From NCBI RefSeq assembly GCF_001704415.2, contig NC_030814.1:74207121-74271120 (forward strand): a stretch of DNA of 64,000 nt. Direction: 5' to 3'. This DNA is from Capra hircus (Eukaryota; Chordata; Mammalia; Artiodactyla; Bovidae). Positions within the stretch are counted from its first letter, which is position 1; each line of letters begins with the position of its first letter. The notes beneath the pieces were generated by a model that saw only the letters and a list, made by a program, of their open reading frames with translations, made no database searches and was not told where the DNA came from. Below are positions 11,263-22,559 of this stretch, piece by piece. A program made the translations under genes and the position numbers.

Positions 11263-13062
11263 CAGTTCAGTTCAGTTCAGTCGCTCAGTGGAATCCGAGT
11301 CTCTGCGACCCCATGAATCACAACACGCCAGGCCTCCCTGTCCATCACACTCTTGGAGTTCACCCAAACTCATGTGCATCAAGTCTGTGATGCCATCTAG
11401 ACATCTCATTCTCTGTCGTCCGCTTTTCCTCCTGCCCCCAATCCCTCCCAGCATCAGAGTCTTTTCCAATGAGTCAACTCTTTTCATGAGGTGGCCAAAA
11501 TACTGGAGTTTCAGCTTGAGGATCATTCCTTCCAAAGAACACCCAGGGCTGATCTCCTTCAGAATGGACTGGTTGGATCTCCTTGCAGTTCAAGGGACTC
11601 TCAAGTCTTCTCCAACACCACAGTTTGAAAGCATCAATTCTTCGGCACTCAGCTTTCTTCACAGTCCAGCATTCACATCCATACATGACCACAGGAAAAA
11701 CCATAGCCTTGACTAGGCAGACCTTTGTTGGCAAAGTAATGTCTCTGTTTTTGAATATGCTATCTAGGTTGGCCATCACTTTCCTTCCAAGGAGTAAGTG
11801 TCTTTTAATTTCATGGCTGCAGTCACCATCTGCAGTAATTTTGAAGCCCACAAAAATAAAGTCTGACACTGTTTCCCCATCTATTTCCCATGAAGTGATG
11901 GGTCCAGATGCCGTGACCTTAGTTTTCTGAATGTTGAGCTTTAAGCCAACTTTTTTCACTCTCCTCTTTACTTTCATCAAGAGGCTTTTTAGTTCCTCTT
12001 CACTTTCTGCCATAAGGGTGGTGTCATCTGCATATCTGAGGCTATTGATATTTCTCCTGGCAATGTTGATGCCAGCTTGTGCTTCTTCCAGTCCAGCGTT
12101 TCTCATGATGTACTCTGCATATAAGTTAAATAAGCAGGGTGACAATATACTGCCTTGATGTACTCCTTTTCCTATTTGGAACCAGTCTGTTGTTCCATGT
12201 CCAGTTCTAACTGTTGCTTCCTGACCTGCGTACAGATTTCTCAAGAGGCAGGTCAGGTGGTCTGGTATTCCCATCTCTTTCAGAATTTTCCAAAGTTTAG
12301 TGTGATCCACCCAGTCAAAGGCTTTTGCATAGTCATAAAGCAGAAATAGATGTTTTTCTGGAACTCTCTTGCTTTTTCAATGATCCAGCGGATGTTGACA
12401 ATTTGATCTTTGGTTCCTCTGCCTTTTCTAAAACCAGCTTGAACATCTGGAAGTTCATGGTTCATGTATTGCTGAAGCCTGACTTGGAGAATTTTAAGCA
12501 TTACTTTACTAGCGTGTGAGATGAGTGCAATTGTGCAGTAGTTTGAGCATTCTTTGGCATTGCCTTTCTTTGGGATTGGAATGAAAACTGACCTTTTCCA
12601 GTCCTGTGGCCACTGCTGAGTTTTCCAAATATGCTGACATATTGAGTGCAGCACTTTCACAGCATCATCTTTCAGGATTTGAAATAGCTCCACTGGAATT
12701 CCATCACCTCCACTAGCTTTGTTCATAGTGATGCTTTCTAAGGCCCACTTGACTTCATATTCCATGATGTCTGGCTCTAGGTGAGTGATCACACCATCAT
12801 GATTATCTTGGTTGTGAAGATCTTTTTTGTACAGTTCTTCTGTGTATTCTTGCCACCTCTTCTCAATATCTTCTGCTTCTGTTCTGTCCATACCATTTTT
12901 GTCCTTTATGGAGCCCATCTTTGCATGAAATGTTCCCTTGGTATCTTTAATTTTCTTGAAGAGATCTCTAGTCTTTCCCATTCTGTTGTTCTCCTCTATT
13001 TCTTTGCATTGATCGCTGAGGAAAGCTTTCTTATCGCTCCTTGCTATTCTTTGGCACTCTGC
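11263..13062 (-). mobile_element. BovB LINE, 1.8 kb, best preserved copy
   Basis: It starts at the antisense 3' end (CAGTTCAGTTCAGTTCAG) and extends through the whole reverse transcriptase. TSD ATTCTTCTCCT (11252-11262) and ATTCCTCTCCT (13063-13073) agree in 10 of 11 bases. The apurinic endonuclease domain and 5' UTR are absent, as expected from 5' truncation. Confidence 0.95.
11474..12981 (-). pseudogene. BovB reverse transcriptase (pseudogene, two frame breaks)
   Basis: Two long frames cover nearly all of the RTE-type reverse transcriptase. The first (12981 to 12280) holds the N-terminal fingers and palm, with KASGGDGIPVELFQILKDDA and IPIPKKGNAKECSNY. The second (12310 to 11474) holds LLRNLYAGQEATVRTGHGTT, SILSPCLFNLYAEYIMRN and the catalytic LRYADDTTLMAE, with YADD at 12023-12034. 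They are separated by an apparent 1-base deletion near 12335, where CATAGTCATAAAG stands for the usual CATAGTCAATAAAG. A 2-base deletion near 11606 then throws the frame before the conserved RRLLRVPW region, which continues at 11535-11272. No endonuclease domain remains, so the copy is not autonomous. Confidence 0.9.
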
Positions 13063-13073
13063 ATTCCTCTCCT

Positions 13074-14387
13074 AGTTTCATTGAAAATGAAGTGTGTAGG
13101 AAAAATCTTTAATGCTTTTATATAATTTCCAGAAGGATATAATTTCCAGGAGGAGCAGGAGTGGGGCAGGCATGTGGTATAGACAGCCATACTCTATTTA
13201 TTTTTATAAAACACATGTAATTATATATCTATAAATAGCTATAGTTATAGAAAGAGCCACAAAAGCAGTTTTGGCTATTCGCAAAGAGGCTGGATAGGAT
13301 TGATGACAGGAATATTTATTCTTAAGAAGACACTGATACTGAAAGTGACTTCTCCTGTTAGATAATTGTGTAGAAGGGCTAAGACAAAAAGTACGAAATG
13401 GCAGGAAAAATCTTACCTCTAAGACAATGTAATTCTACCTAAAGTACTTCTCCAATATCTTCACTAGCAAGAGTTCCGAAATAAAGATTTTTTAAACAGC
13501 TTATACCTCAAGTAGAAATGAGAATCCAGGGAAACTTACAGCATCAGTAAGCATTGACTATAATGTTTAGCTATGGCTTGGGTAAAAAAGTGAAGCTTGG
13601 TTTCTTAATTGACTTTTTGCATCTTAAAAAGTCAGCATTGAATTTTGCAGGGCATGTACAACAGGTTACACCTAGTGGTGGTTCTAATACAAAAAGTACG
13701 TGGGATGTTCTCTTTTTCTCAACTAGTCTTTATGGTCAGATAGTAGCCTTCTGTAGCCGGTTATCATTCTGACTGGAAGGCTGGCAGTCTTCAGAAGAGC
13801 GGAGGAAGACAAGAAGGGAACTGAGCTAGGACATAGGCAATGATAGATCAAGAGGTTTGTTTTGATCCTAGTAAAGTCCACTTAGCTGTATTCCTTATAC
13901 ATTTTTGGTTTTATAATCCCTCCCAAGAAAACTAAAGTGAATTCACTTATCTTCTCTCTATAAAACTGGAACCACATGGAAATAGTTCTGAAACATAAGA
14001 TTCCACTTAATGACATGTCCTCAGTAATAAGAATAATAGATGATACTATCTTTACTTGATACTAGCAGAGTAAGGCTTGTAAGAAAAAGAAACTCTGTTA
14101 CCATTTGTCATTATATCAGGCTGTAGATTTTCAGTGTGATGTGATGAGCATAAAAGGAGACATCAGAGATGGGACAGCACCAGATACAATAAGTAATGAG
14201 AAACCCGTGTTTGAAATAATTTAATTCATTAAAAAAGCTTTTAAAGTAGCTTTCTTTATCCTGCTGTTTACAGACTATATAGAGCTGAATACCAAAGGGA
14301 TCTCTGTTATCTCAGGTCCAGAAATTTCTAAATTCAGCCAAGTCAAGTCAGGTATTTCTTTATTATTCATTAGAAAAACCTTTAGCA
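13074..14387. other. Repeat-poor interval
   Basis: No gene or known repeat was recognised. Open frames are short (the longest wholly inside is 72 codons at 13554-13772) and have no identifiable domain. Confidence 0.5.
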
Positions 14388-14521
14388 GAAAATGAAGGGA
14401 CATGGCAACCCACTCCAGTATTCTTGCCTGAAGAATCCCATGGACAGAGGAGCCTGGCGGGCTACAGGTCATGGGGTCACACAGAGTTGGACATGAGCGG
14501 AACAACTTAGCACACATGCAC
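14388..14521 (+). mobile_element. Bov-tA/BovA SINE, 5'-truncated
   Basis: Only the BovB-derived half remains: CATGGCAACCCACTCCAGTA, a CCCATGGACAGAGGAGCC block, GTCATGGGGTCACACAGAG and a final GCACACATGCA. The tRNA-like head is missing. Confidence 0.85.
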
Positions 14522-15431
14522 AGAATCCTGCAGGACATAGCTGTAAGTTTATTTATTTATCTGGAATGTACTCCTGTCCCGAAATCTAACAACGAATAAT
14601 ATCTTTCAATTGCATATTCTTTTTCTTGATATTATACACATTTTACCAAATGATGGTATCCTCTGGTCTTCAGAGAAGATTACTAACAGAATTTACTAAT
14701 GGCCCAAACTCTTTATCTAATAATGAAGCCAGTGTTTTTGAAAATAAGTTGAGATCAATGGGAAACTGACACCCAGATAATGAAATAACAGCAAGCATCT
14801 TTATAATTCAGATGGGCGAAATTTGATTTTCTGCTGTGCCTGTGTCTCTTAAACACAGGCATTAGCATGTTCAATGGTATTGTACTCATGAGAAGTAGAT
14901 TGTCACGTACTGAATAATAACCAGAGAAGGAAATAAATTTTATTTCGTATGATACTGTTGAAATTTTTTTTCTATATATAAGAAGTATGTTCTGCATCTG
15001 AATTAGGTTTACACATAACCTAGAAAATCAGTGAATTAAAGTACTTAGAACATTCAGAATAACAAACACCCTGACTGAATAAGAATGATAATTTGAAGAC
15101 AGAGCACTTTATGACTAGAATAATTGGTAAGTTGTCCATACTTTGAAAATAGAAGAGTTAGAAGATAAATGAGTATAGGTGTGTACATGTATTTTAATTG
15201 AATGCTCTGGATTTATTTTGCCAATGATCACACGAGAATTAAATGTAAATTATTATTTGTACATATATGAATCCATAATATTGACTTTCTGATCAAATAT
15301 TTTCTTACCTATATCACTTTAAAAGTATCCATTTTTTGTTATTCCCAGTTTTTAAAAATCACAATAAATACTAGAATCTTTCCTGTTATATAATACTTAG
15401 ATAATTCTTCAGTGGTTTTATATTCACAGCT
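14522..15431. other. Repeat-poor interval
   Basis: AT-rich DNA with no recognisable gene or repeat. The 80-codon minus frame at 14755-14997 has no identifiable domain. Confidence 0.5.
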
Positions 15432-15441
15432 AAGTATGAAG

Positions 15442-15641
15442 ACTCTGATGCTGGGAGGGATTGGGGGCAGGAGGAGAAGGGGATGACAGAGGATGAGATG
15501 GCTGAATGGCATCACTGACTCGATGAACATGAGTCTGAGTGAACTCCGGGAGTTGGTGATGGACAGGGAGGCCTGGAGTGCTGTGATTCATGGGGTCGCA
15601 AAGAGTCAGACACGACTGAGCAACTGAACTGAACTGAACTG
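15442..15641 (+). mobile_element. BovB LINE 3' end, 200 bp
   Basis: This severely 5'-truncated BovB holds only the C-terminal codons and 3' UTR, from ACTCTGATGCTGGGAGGG to CTGAACTGAACTGAACTG. A perfect 10-bp TSD AAGTATGAAG flanks it at 15432-15441 and 15642-15651. Confidence 0.95.
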
Positions 15642-15654
15642 AAGTATGAAGTTA

Positions 15655-16004
15655 GGGGCTTCTCAGGTGGTGCTAGTGGTAAAGAACCTGCTTGACAGTG
15701 CGGGAGACACAAGAGACACTGGTTCAGTCCCTGGGTTGGGAAGATTCCATGGAACCATGGAAGAGGGCATGACAACTAACTTACTCCAGTATTCTTGGAC
15801 TTCCCTGGTGGCTCAGACAATAAGAATCTGCCCATAAGGTAGGAGACCCAGGTTCAATCCCTTGGTTGGGAAGATTCCCTGGAGAAGGAAATGGCAATCC
15901 ACTCCAGTATTCTTGCCTAGAGAATTCCATGGACAGAGAACCTGGTAAGCTACAGTCCATGGGGTTGCAAAGAGTCAGACATTACTGAGTGACTACACTT
16001 TCAC
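15655..16004 (+). mobile_element. Bov-tA SINE dimer
   Basis: A first Bov-tA unit (15655-15796) stops at CCAGTATTCTTG and a second complete unit (15797-16004) follows at once with GACTTCCCTGGTGGCTCAG. TSD ATGAAGTTA at 15646-15654 and 16005-16013 encloses both, so they probably inserted as one unit. The left TSD overlaps that of the neighbouring BovB. Confidence 0.9.
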
Positions 16005-16013
16005 ATGAAGTTA

Positions 16014-16953
16014 TGATATACTAGGAATTCATAATTCTTTAAGAAACAATAAAACTGCAGTAAAAAGATGGAAAACTTGAAAATGCCCATTCTGAATTTA
16101 GTTCAGGTATTCTGAACTTTCTGTTAAGAAGTGTTTCATTTCAGACTAATAAAAAGGACCTGACTACACTGGTCTCTCTTCCTCTTGATTTATAAAAGGT
16201 TGTTTTTTTTTTTTTTTTTTAATCCCAGCAAAGGTTTACAAAGTACTTTTTATTGCATTACTTATATCAATTAGGTAGGGCTCCAAAAAAAGTCATTATA
16301 TTTACTTTATAAGGCATATGCTTAAAATTCTATCCTAGAGGCAAATGATTCATATTTCTACCCTTAAACATATTTCTATAATTATTTATTTTTAGCCTTT
16401 CATTAGTTCATGTTCTGAGTACAAGCATACCGCATAAGTGATCTCTACTCCTAGGTTTCATTGTTTCCCAAATTCATACAATTGAATTAAGTCCTAAAAT
16501 ATGCAGTCTTTAGTTTCTCTTATCACATAAGCAATAGAAGATCATTCATATTATCTTTAACCATTTTTCACATCACATTTTAAAAGTTACAAAAGCACTG
16601 AATGATTATTTGAAAGTCAAGGACTTAAATGTCTTTGATTTACTGAAAGCCTTATGTCTTATACATTTCCTCTGAAAAGCTTTGTCACTCAAAGCTAACT
16701 TCAGGTGTTGGGGGTATTTATCTGGTGGCAACACAACTATAAACATCTCTCACTGCCCTCTTTGCCAACCCTTGATGCTATTTATTGGTAAGAGTCATGG
16801 TTTTGCTATGAAATAGTCATGTTTGGAATGGCAGGCTGCTTCATCCTGTCAAGTGGATGACAGTTAGCCTGGAAGGCAGCTGTGCATGTAAATTAATCAT
16901 CCTTACTTTATTTGCCCAAGTACATCTTCTGTTTCTTTGGAACTGAAGAAAAA
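16014..16953. other. Repeat-poor interval with poly-T
   Basis: No gene or recognised repeat apart from a T run at 16203-16220. Confidence 0.5.
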
Positions 16954-17071
16954 TCTGGTCATTTTCCAATGCACTGTGCAGTGAATTTAGACCTGGGAGA
17001 TTTTTGTGGATTTCTGGTCATTTTCCAATGCACTGTGCAGTGAATTTAGACCTGGGAGATTTTTGTGGATT
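16954..17071. repeat. Perfect 59-bp tandem duplication
   Basis: Copies at 16954-17012 and 17013-17071 are identical over 59 bases, starting TCTGGTCATTTTCCAATGCA and ending TTTTTGTGGATT. The unit is single-copy looking sequence, not a simple repeat or known transposon. Lack of any difference implies a recent duplication or an assembly artefact. Confidence 0.97.
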
Positions 17072-17401
17072 TGTCTGTTTTCCTCTCCAGTCTAGGGGCA
17101 CAGTTGACACTGTTGTCCTGTTGAGCACTTTTTTGAAACCATTTGTGGATCAAGAAAAGTGATGTAATTGACTCTTCTTACACATTTTCTGGAAGAGTTT
17201 GTTAGGTCTCTCAGGAACACAAAAAGATACGTTGAATTTCTTTGTTTCCCCATTGCCTTGTATTCTAGATTCTCAAACTTTGATCCTTGAAAAGCTGCAA
17301 CACAATCATCTTCCCAATTAGAACTGTGGGATTGAGACCAAGGAAACTAATTTACACATGGATTTTCATTGAACAGTTTAAATCCAAACTCTTTACCTTT
17401 A

Positions 17402-17509
17402 TCCTGCTGCTGCTGCTGCTGCTAAGTTGCTTCAGTTGTGTCCGACTCTGTGACCCCATGGACAGCAGCCCACCAGGCTCCTCTGTCCATGGAATTTTCC
17501 AGGCAAGGG
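17402..17509 (-). mobile_element. BovA SINE monomer
   Basis: The antisense (AGC)n tail is the CTGCTGCTGCTGCTGCTG tract at 17404 onward, followed by one BovB-derived unit ending GAATTTTCCAGGCAAGGG. TSD TACCTTTA is perfect at 17394-17401 and 17510-17517. Most related copies are dimers; this is a single unit. Confidence 0.9.
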
Positions 17510-17539
17510 TACCTTTATAGTCTGATTCTAATATTCTGC

Positions 17540-17880
17540 TCTTCCTGTGGTTACTTTGCCTTCCAGGCATACTAAACTTTCCACATTCTTTGGCATATCA
17601 TCCTCTCTCTCTCTTCTATGCCTTTATTGTTTTCTCTACTTAGCCTACCCACTGCCTTATGTGTTTGAGAAACACTTGCTCATTCTCTAAAACCCATTTT
17701 GAATATTTTGTTCCCCAGTAGAGGCTGTAACTACATCTTCTATGCACCTACAACTCTTTGTATTATTAGCATCACATTTTTGTGCATTAGGCAATTGAGT
17801 ATTTCCTAATCAGATTCGCTTGTAGATTTTGAATTCTCAAGGATGAGGATCATTTCTGTTTTTTAACCCTTCTAAGTATT
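17540..17880 (+). mobile_element. L2 LINE 3' region (probable)
   Basis: Scattered L2-like blocks appear in order, including CTTTGCCTTCCAGGCATAC and GATTTTGAATTCTCAAGGAT before a CATTTCTG block. Divergence is high and the call rests on order more than identity. Confidence 0.4.
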
Positions 17881-18767
17881 GGATTTCTTTTCTAATAACA
17901 TTTATTCTATTTGTAACAATCTGCTATACTCAAGCTTTGAAAGTACTTTAGATATTATATAGAAAGGTGAATGCTTTCCATAATATATAATGTGACTTTT
18001 GCACACTTACTCCCTTAAATGTATCTATATCTTTTAATTTACAGTACATTTTTAGAGCTTTCCAAAATTATACATATAGCAAATCATGAGTTCATAAATC
18101 TCAGCTTCTTTCATTAAAATACATTGGATAAAAAAATATCCTTTGTAGCCTTGAGATACCTGCCGGTCACTTGTTATCACTCAGATTCAGTTTGCAAGTT
18201 ATTTTGAAGAGACATATGATTTCTTCAAAAGTTCCTTTAAGCAGTTGTTTTCTATTAACGAACCTTGCTATGATCCATCAGAGACCCATTCTTTCCTTAC
18301 CTTTTCTCCTGGTTGAACCAAAACCATTTACTTTTTATAAGTCTGCCAAGAAGGAGCATCTATGGCCTGAATCACTACCAAGACAATTTTATGTATTTTT
18401 AATATGGCTCATTCTGTGAAAATCCATTTTCTTTGTTCTTGTTTTCCAGGACTTTCTGGAAAACAAGAAGTTATAATCCTCTGCTTTAACAGTCTTCAGA
18501 CATAGTCAGTTTCTTTAGCTCCTGAAATGGCTCCTATATTCCAACTGTTTGTCATCATTGTAGCTCTTCTCTGAGCCCTACTCTGACCTCCTTAAGAGAA
18601 GGAAGTTTTTTGGAACTTGCTCACAAACAAAACTGCATTTTTGTGTAGTATACCTTTAGAATCAGATATTTTCCAGAACATTCTTTACTGGAAACTGTCC
18701 TATATGTCCCAAAGATGATTACCATAAATAACTAAAAATACAAGAGATTGTTTTCTATTATTTAGTT
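17881..18767. other. Repeat-poor interval
   Basis: No gene or element was recognised. The 82-codon plus frame at 18171-18419 shows no known domain. Confidence 0.45.
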
Positions 18768-19270
18768 TCTTGTTACTGTATAGTGGTATAACTGATTTTT
18801 GCATGTGGATTTTGCATCCTCAACTGAGTTTATTAGTGCGAACAGATTTGTTTGTTTGTTTGTTTTGGATATGTGGCATCATTAGGATTTTGTTCACATA
18901 ACATCATGTCATCTGCAAGCAGAGATAATTTTATTTCTTCCTCTCTGATTTGGATAACATTTATTTATTTTCCCATTTACAGTAAGATCAAAAGAATAAA
19001 ATATTTTAGGAATACCTTAACTAAGAAGATAGAATATCCATAGATATAAGACTATAAAATGTTGATCAAAAATTGAAGACACAAATAAATTGAAAGAAAT
19101 CTCATGTTTATGGATTAGAGATTTAATATTATTAAGAAATCCTTATTATCCAGTCTACAGATTAATTGCAGTTCTCATCAGAATCCCATTGGCAATTTTT
19201 TCTATAGAAAGAATAAAAACAATCTAAAATTCATATGAGTTGCAGAGAACTTCAAGAACAGTGATATTAT
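18768..19270 (+). mobile_element. L1 LINE fragment with internal inversion
   Basis: The left part (18768-18975) is antisense L1 ORF2: TGATTTTTGCATGTGGATTT through ATCATGTCATCTGCAAGCAG, which covers the reverse transcriptase ADD motif. The right part (18976-19270) is sense ORF2 lying just downstream in the element: CAGTAAGATCAAAAGAATAA, then TCTCATGTTTATGGATTAG. An inverted 5' piece joined to a sense 3' piece is the twin-priming signature of a plus-strand insertion. The 3' end of L1 was not found. Confidence 0.75.
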
Positions 19271-20254
19271 ATATAAAGATCAAGGATATGTAGTTAAAGG
19301 CGAAAATTTAGATTTATAAGGAGGTCTGAATTTATATCTGTTGGCTTTTGCTTACTCTTGATATCTGGTCTTTCTTATTAGTTTATTTTCTCAATTAGAA
19401 TTTCATCAGCTGGACAGCAACAACAATGCCTGGGCCTTTGTATTGCTACGAAGGAAGTGCTTGCCATGAACAGATAAATTAAGAACTGAAGTGGAGAGGA
19501 CAGAAAGAAACATTTCCTGGACCTCTTAGAAATGTCTTGTCTAATCAAAAAAGTAATCAATGTCTTGTTTAATCAAAAGTGTAGTCTATCTATCTGTCAG
19601 TGGGGAAAGAAGGAGAGAAAACTTAGAAGGAACACATGGTTGTGGGAACCAGTGATGGAAGTCTGCAACCCAGAGGAAAGATGGTCAGGAAGGCAAGATC
19701 ATTAGCAGACTGAAACCCCCATGGGCCCTGAATGAAGCTGTTTTCAGAAGTAATAAGGAAAGGAAAATCCAGTAAAGGAAAAGTAAATTGTAGATCACCA
19801 ATAGTTGGAAAATGTCTCAGGGGGTGCCTAAGTCTGCTTTTAAAAGGCTTCTGCTGATTGTCAGGTCCACCAGTGTAGCCTCTCTTACTTAAAGTCAGCT
19901 AATTAGCACTTTAATAACTTCTGCATAGTCCCCTCACAGCAGTGCCCATGTTAGTGTTTGATTGAAGAACCAGAAGAAAATGTGTGTACAGTATTACAAA
20001 AATAGCTGCTATACTCCTTTCCATCACTGTAGTAACCAACTTGATGCAACAAAAAGGCCATCCCAGATAGATTTGTGTTATTCTAGATTTTTCCACGGGG
20101 CATTTTCCTCATTCACAGTCTTCCTGAGGTTTCTCTGACTATTCAAGTGGTGGGGATAGAATTCATGGGTCTGATCTTGACCACTTGCAGGCCAGCCCAT
20201 AGATCAAACTGTTAATACCAGATTCTAAATTTTTTAAAAAATGGATGGCATAAA
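19271..20254. other. Repeat-poor interval
   Basis: No gene or repeat recognised. Short frames of 60-61 codons have no known domain. Confidence 0.45.
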
Positions 20255-20370
20255 ATTTGAACTGGAGGAAATCTTAGACATCACTGTGCTTACTTGCCCA
20301 TTCATCAATGAGATTAAGTTATATTTCTGTTGTTAAAGTGCCAACTCGTAATAGAGTCCTATCTAACAGC
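20255..20370 (-). mobile_element. MIR-like SINE fragment (weak)
   Basis: GAACTGGAGGAAATCTTAGA and the following blocks resemble a MIR3-type core of ancient mammalian SINEs. The match is short and diverged. Confidence 0.35.
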
Positions 20371-20482
20371 CTTATATTATAACATACCATATATCTAAGA
20401 TGTACAGATATCACTCTCTGATATTTGCTTGTGGAAACAAAGAAAATAGAAATTAATTAACTTCCTCAAGTTACTGTCAGTA

Positions 20483-20619
20483 GTGAAAGTGAAAAGTGAA
20501 GTTGCTCAGTCGTGTCTGACTCTTAGCGACCCCATGGACTGCAGTCCACCAGGCTCCCCTGCCCATGGGATTTTCCGGGCAAGAGTACTGGAGTGGGTTG
20601 CCATTGCCTTCTTCTTCTC
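20483..20619 (-). mobile_element. BovA SINE unit
   Basis: One BovB-derived unit in antisense: GTGAAGTTGCTCAGTCGTGT, then GACCCCATGGACTGCAG and CCATTGCCTTCTTC at the end. TSD TTACTGTCAGTA (20471-20482) and TTACGGTCAGTA (20620-20631) differ once. Confidence 0.9.
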
Positions 20620-20631
20620 TTACGGTCAGTA

Positions 20632-21212
20632 AGAGGGATACAATTCAACAGAGGTGGCCTGATTCCAGCTACCACTCCATGCCCTCCTGCCTCCGTAAGG
20701 GTGAAATATGTATCTTATGACTAACGGTAAAGGAAATTTTTTCCAGTAGTCTTTTATTTATCATGGAAAACTGATCCCAAATTACTGTTACCATGAGGCA
20801 GTTAGGAAAATCAATCATCCAATGCTCTGTTTCATTAGTTTTATTTCTTTCTTCTCTTTTTAAAAAATCTGTTCTTTCTCTCCCAATAAAAATGCCTGAA
20901 ATGTATTACTATCTATGATTTGTCCCCGTTTGCTACTTTTCACTACCTTTTTATTCCTTTATGTGACTTCAACAGACAGACTTTACTGAAAAGTTTTTTC
21001 AGATACCCTGAGGTTCTTTCCTTTCCTTCACTAGCATTCCTAACTATAAAATTTATCAGATTTTGAACCATCTAATAACTACTCTTTCTAAATATCAGAA
21101 GCCTAGAATCTTAGTTTAATATTATTTCCTAACCACACACATTTAAAACTTTTAGACAGATGCAAAACATTGGCCTCACATTTAATGTGAATCAGGAAAT
21201 TTATTATTTTCT
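20632..21212. other. Unassigned interval
   Basis: No gene or known element was recognised in this AT-rich stretch. Confidence 0.45.
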
Positions 21213-21224
21213 AGCATGACATGG

Positions 21225-21484
21225 TGGAAAAGGAAATGGCAACCCACTCCAGTGTTCTTGCCCAGAGAATCCTGTGAATGGAGGAACCTGGTGGGCTGCT
21301 GTCCATAGGGTCGCACAGAGTCGGACATGGCTGAAGCGACTTAGCATGCATGTATGCATTGGAGATGGAAATGGCAACCCACTCCAGTATTTTGGCCTGG
21401 AGAATACCAGGGACAGGGGAGCCTGCCATCCATGGGATCGCACAGAGTCACACACAACTGAAGTAGCTTAGCAGCAGCAACAGC
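21225..21484 (+). mobile_element. BovA2-type SINE
   Basis: A dimer of BovB-derived units in sense, ending in TAGCTTAGCAGCAGCAACAG, the (AGC)n-like tail. A perfect 12-bp TSD AGCATGACATGG lies at 21213-21224 and 21485-21496. Confidence 0.95.
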
Positions 21485-21997
21485 AGCATGACATGGAATA
21501 CCCAAACTGATTATTCTTATAAAGTGTTTGAGGTTTTTATGTAGACATGATTCTATTAATTTTTACTAATTCAAGTGAATTTTCATCCAACAATGAGTTT
21601 TGAATGGGCTATTTCCATATGAAAATTAAAACTGTATTTAAAAAAATAATTTAAGCAATAAACAAAAGTAGTTAAGTAATCTAGAGTATGGGTTACACAA
21701 ATACAGAAAGAAAAAGACACAATCTTTTTTAATAGCTTTATGAGATAGAATTTGCACATCATAAAATTCACCTATTTATAATTTATTGGTTTCCAATATA
21801 TTGAGAGTAATGTAACCATCATAATCATCGCTCTGGAAACAATGCATCAAATAGTAGGAACACCCCATTCACCTCTCTGCCTAGCACTAATCAGCTCCTA
21901 ATATAATTTCTGTCTCTATAGGTTTGCCTGTTGTGGATGTTTTATGTTAATAGAGTTAAATAGTACATGGTCATTTGTAAGTGGCCCCTTTGATTTA

Positions 21998-22175
21998 GGC
22001 TTCCCTGGTGGCTCAGAGGTTAAAGCGTCTGCCTGCAATGTGGGAGACCTGGGTTCGATCCCTAGGTTGGGAAGATCCCCTGGATGAAGGAAATGGCAAC
22101 CCACTCCAGTATTCTTGCCTGGAGAATCCCATGAACAGAGGAGCCTGGAGGGCTACAGTCCACGGGGTCGCAAAG
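21998..22175 (+). mobile_element. Bov-tA SINE inserted in L1M
   Basis: Head GGCTTCCCTGGTGGCTCAG, B-box-like GGGTTCGATCC, then the BovB-derived tail to CCACGGGGTCGCAAAG. The last part of the usual tail (GTCGGACACGACTGAG) is missing, and no clear TSD was found. Confidence 0.9.
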
Positions 22176-22559
22176 CGTGGTGTTTTTGAGGTTTATCCAG
22201 GTTCTAGTATATCTCAGTGCTTAATTCCTTTGTACTGATGATAATTTTCCATTGTATATATACACCATATATTTATCCATTCATTAGTTGATAGGCATTT
22301 AGCATGTTTCTACTTCACAGCTACTATGAATATTCATGTATTTGCTTTTGTGTGAATGTATGGTTTTTATATTAATTAGATTTTTAAAAAATTTAGTTGG
22401 AGGATCATTGCTTTTTAATATGTCTTTTCATTTTATTTGGGGTAGATATCTAGGAATAGAATTATTGATCATCTTCTAATTCTATGGTTAACATTCTGAG
22501 AAACTGTTTCTTTAAGGAAATATGCATTCAGATAGTCATTTTTAATAATTTTATTTTTT

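Noticed and set aside
11093..11716. 207-codon plus-strand open frame
   Set aside because: It starts in unassigned DNA and runs antisense through the BovB 3' end. The BovB minus strand is naturally stop-poor on its complement, so long antisense frames are expected; no domain is present.
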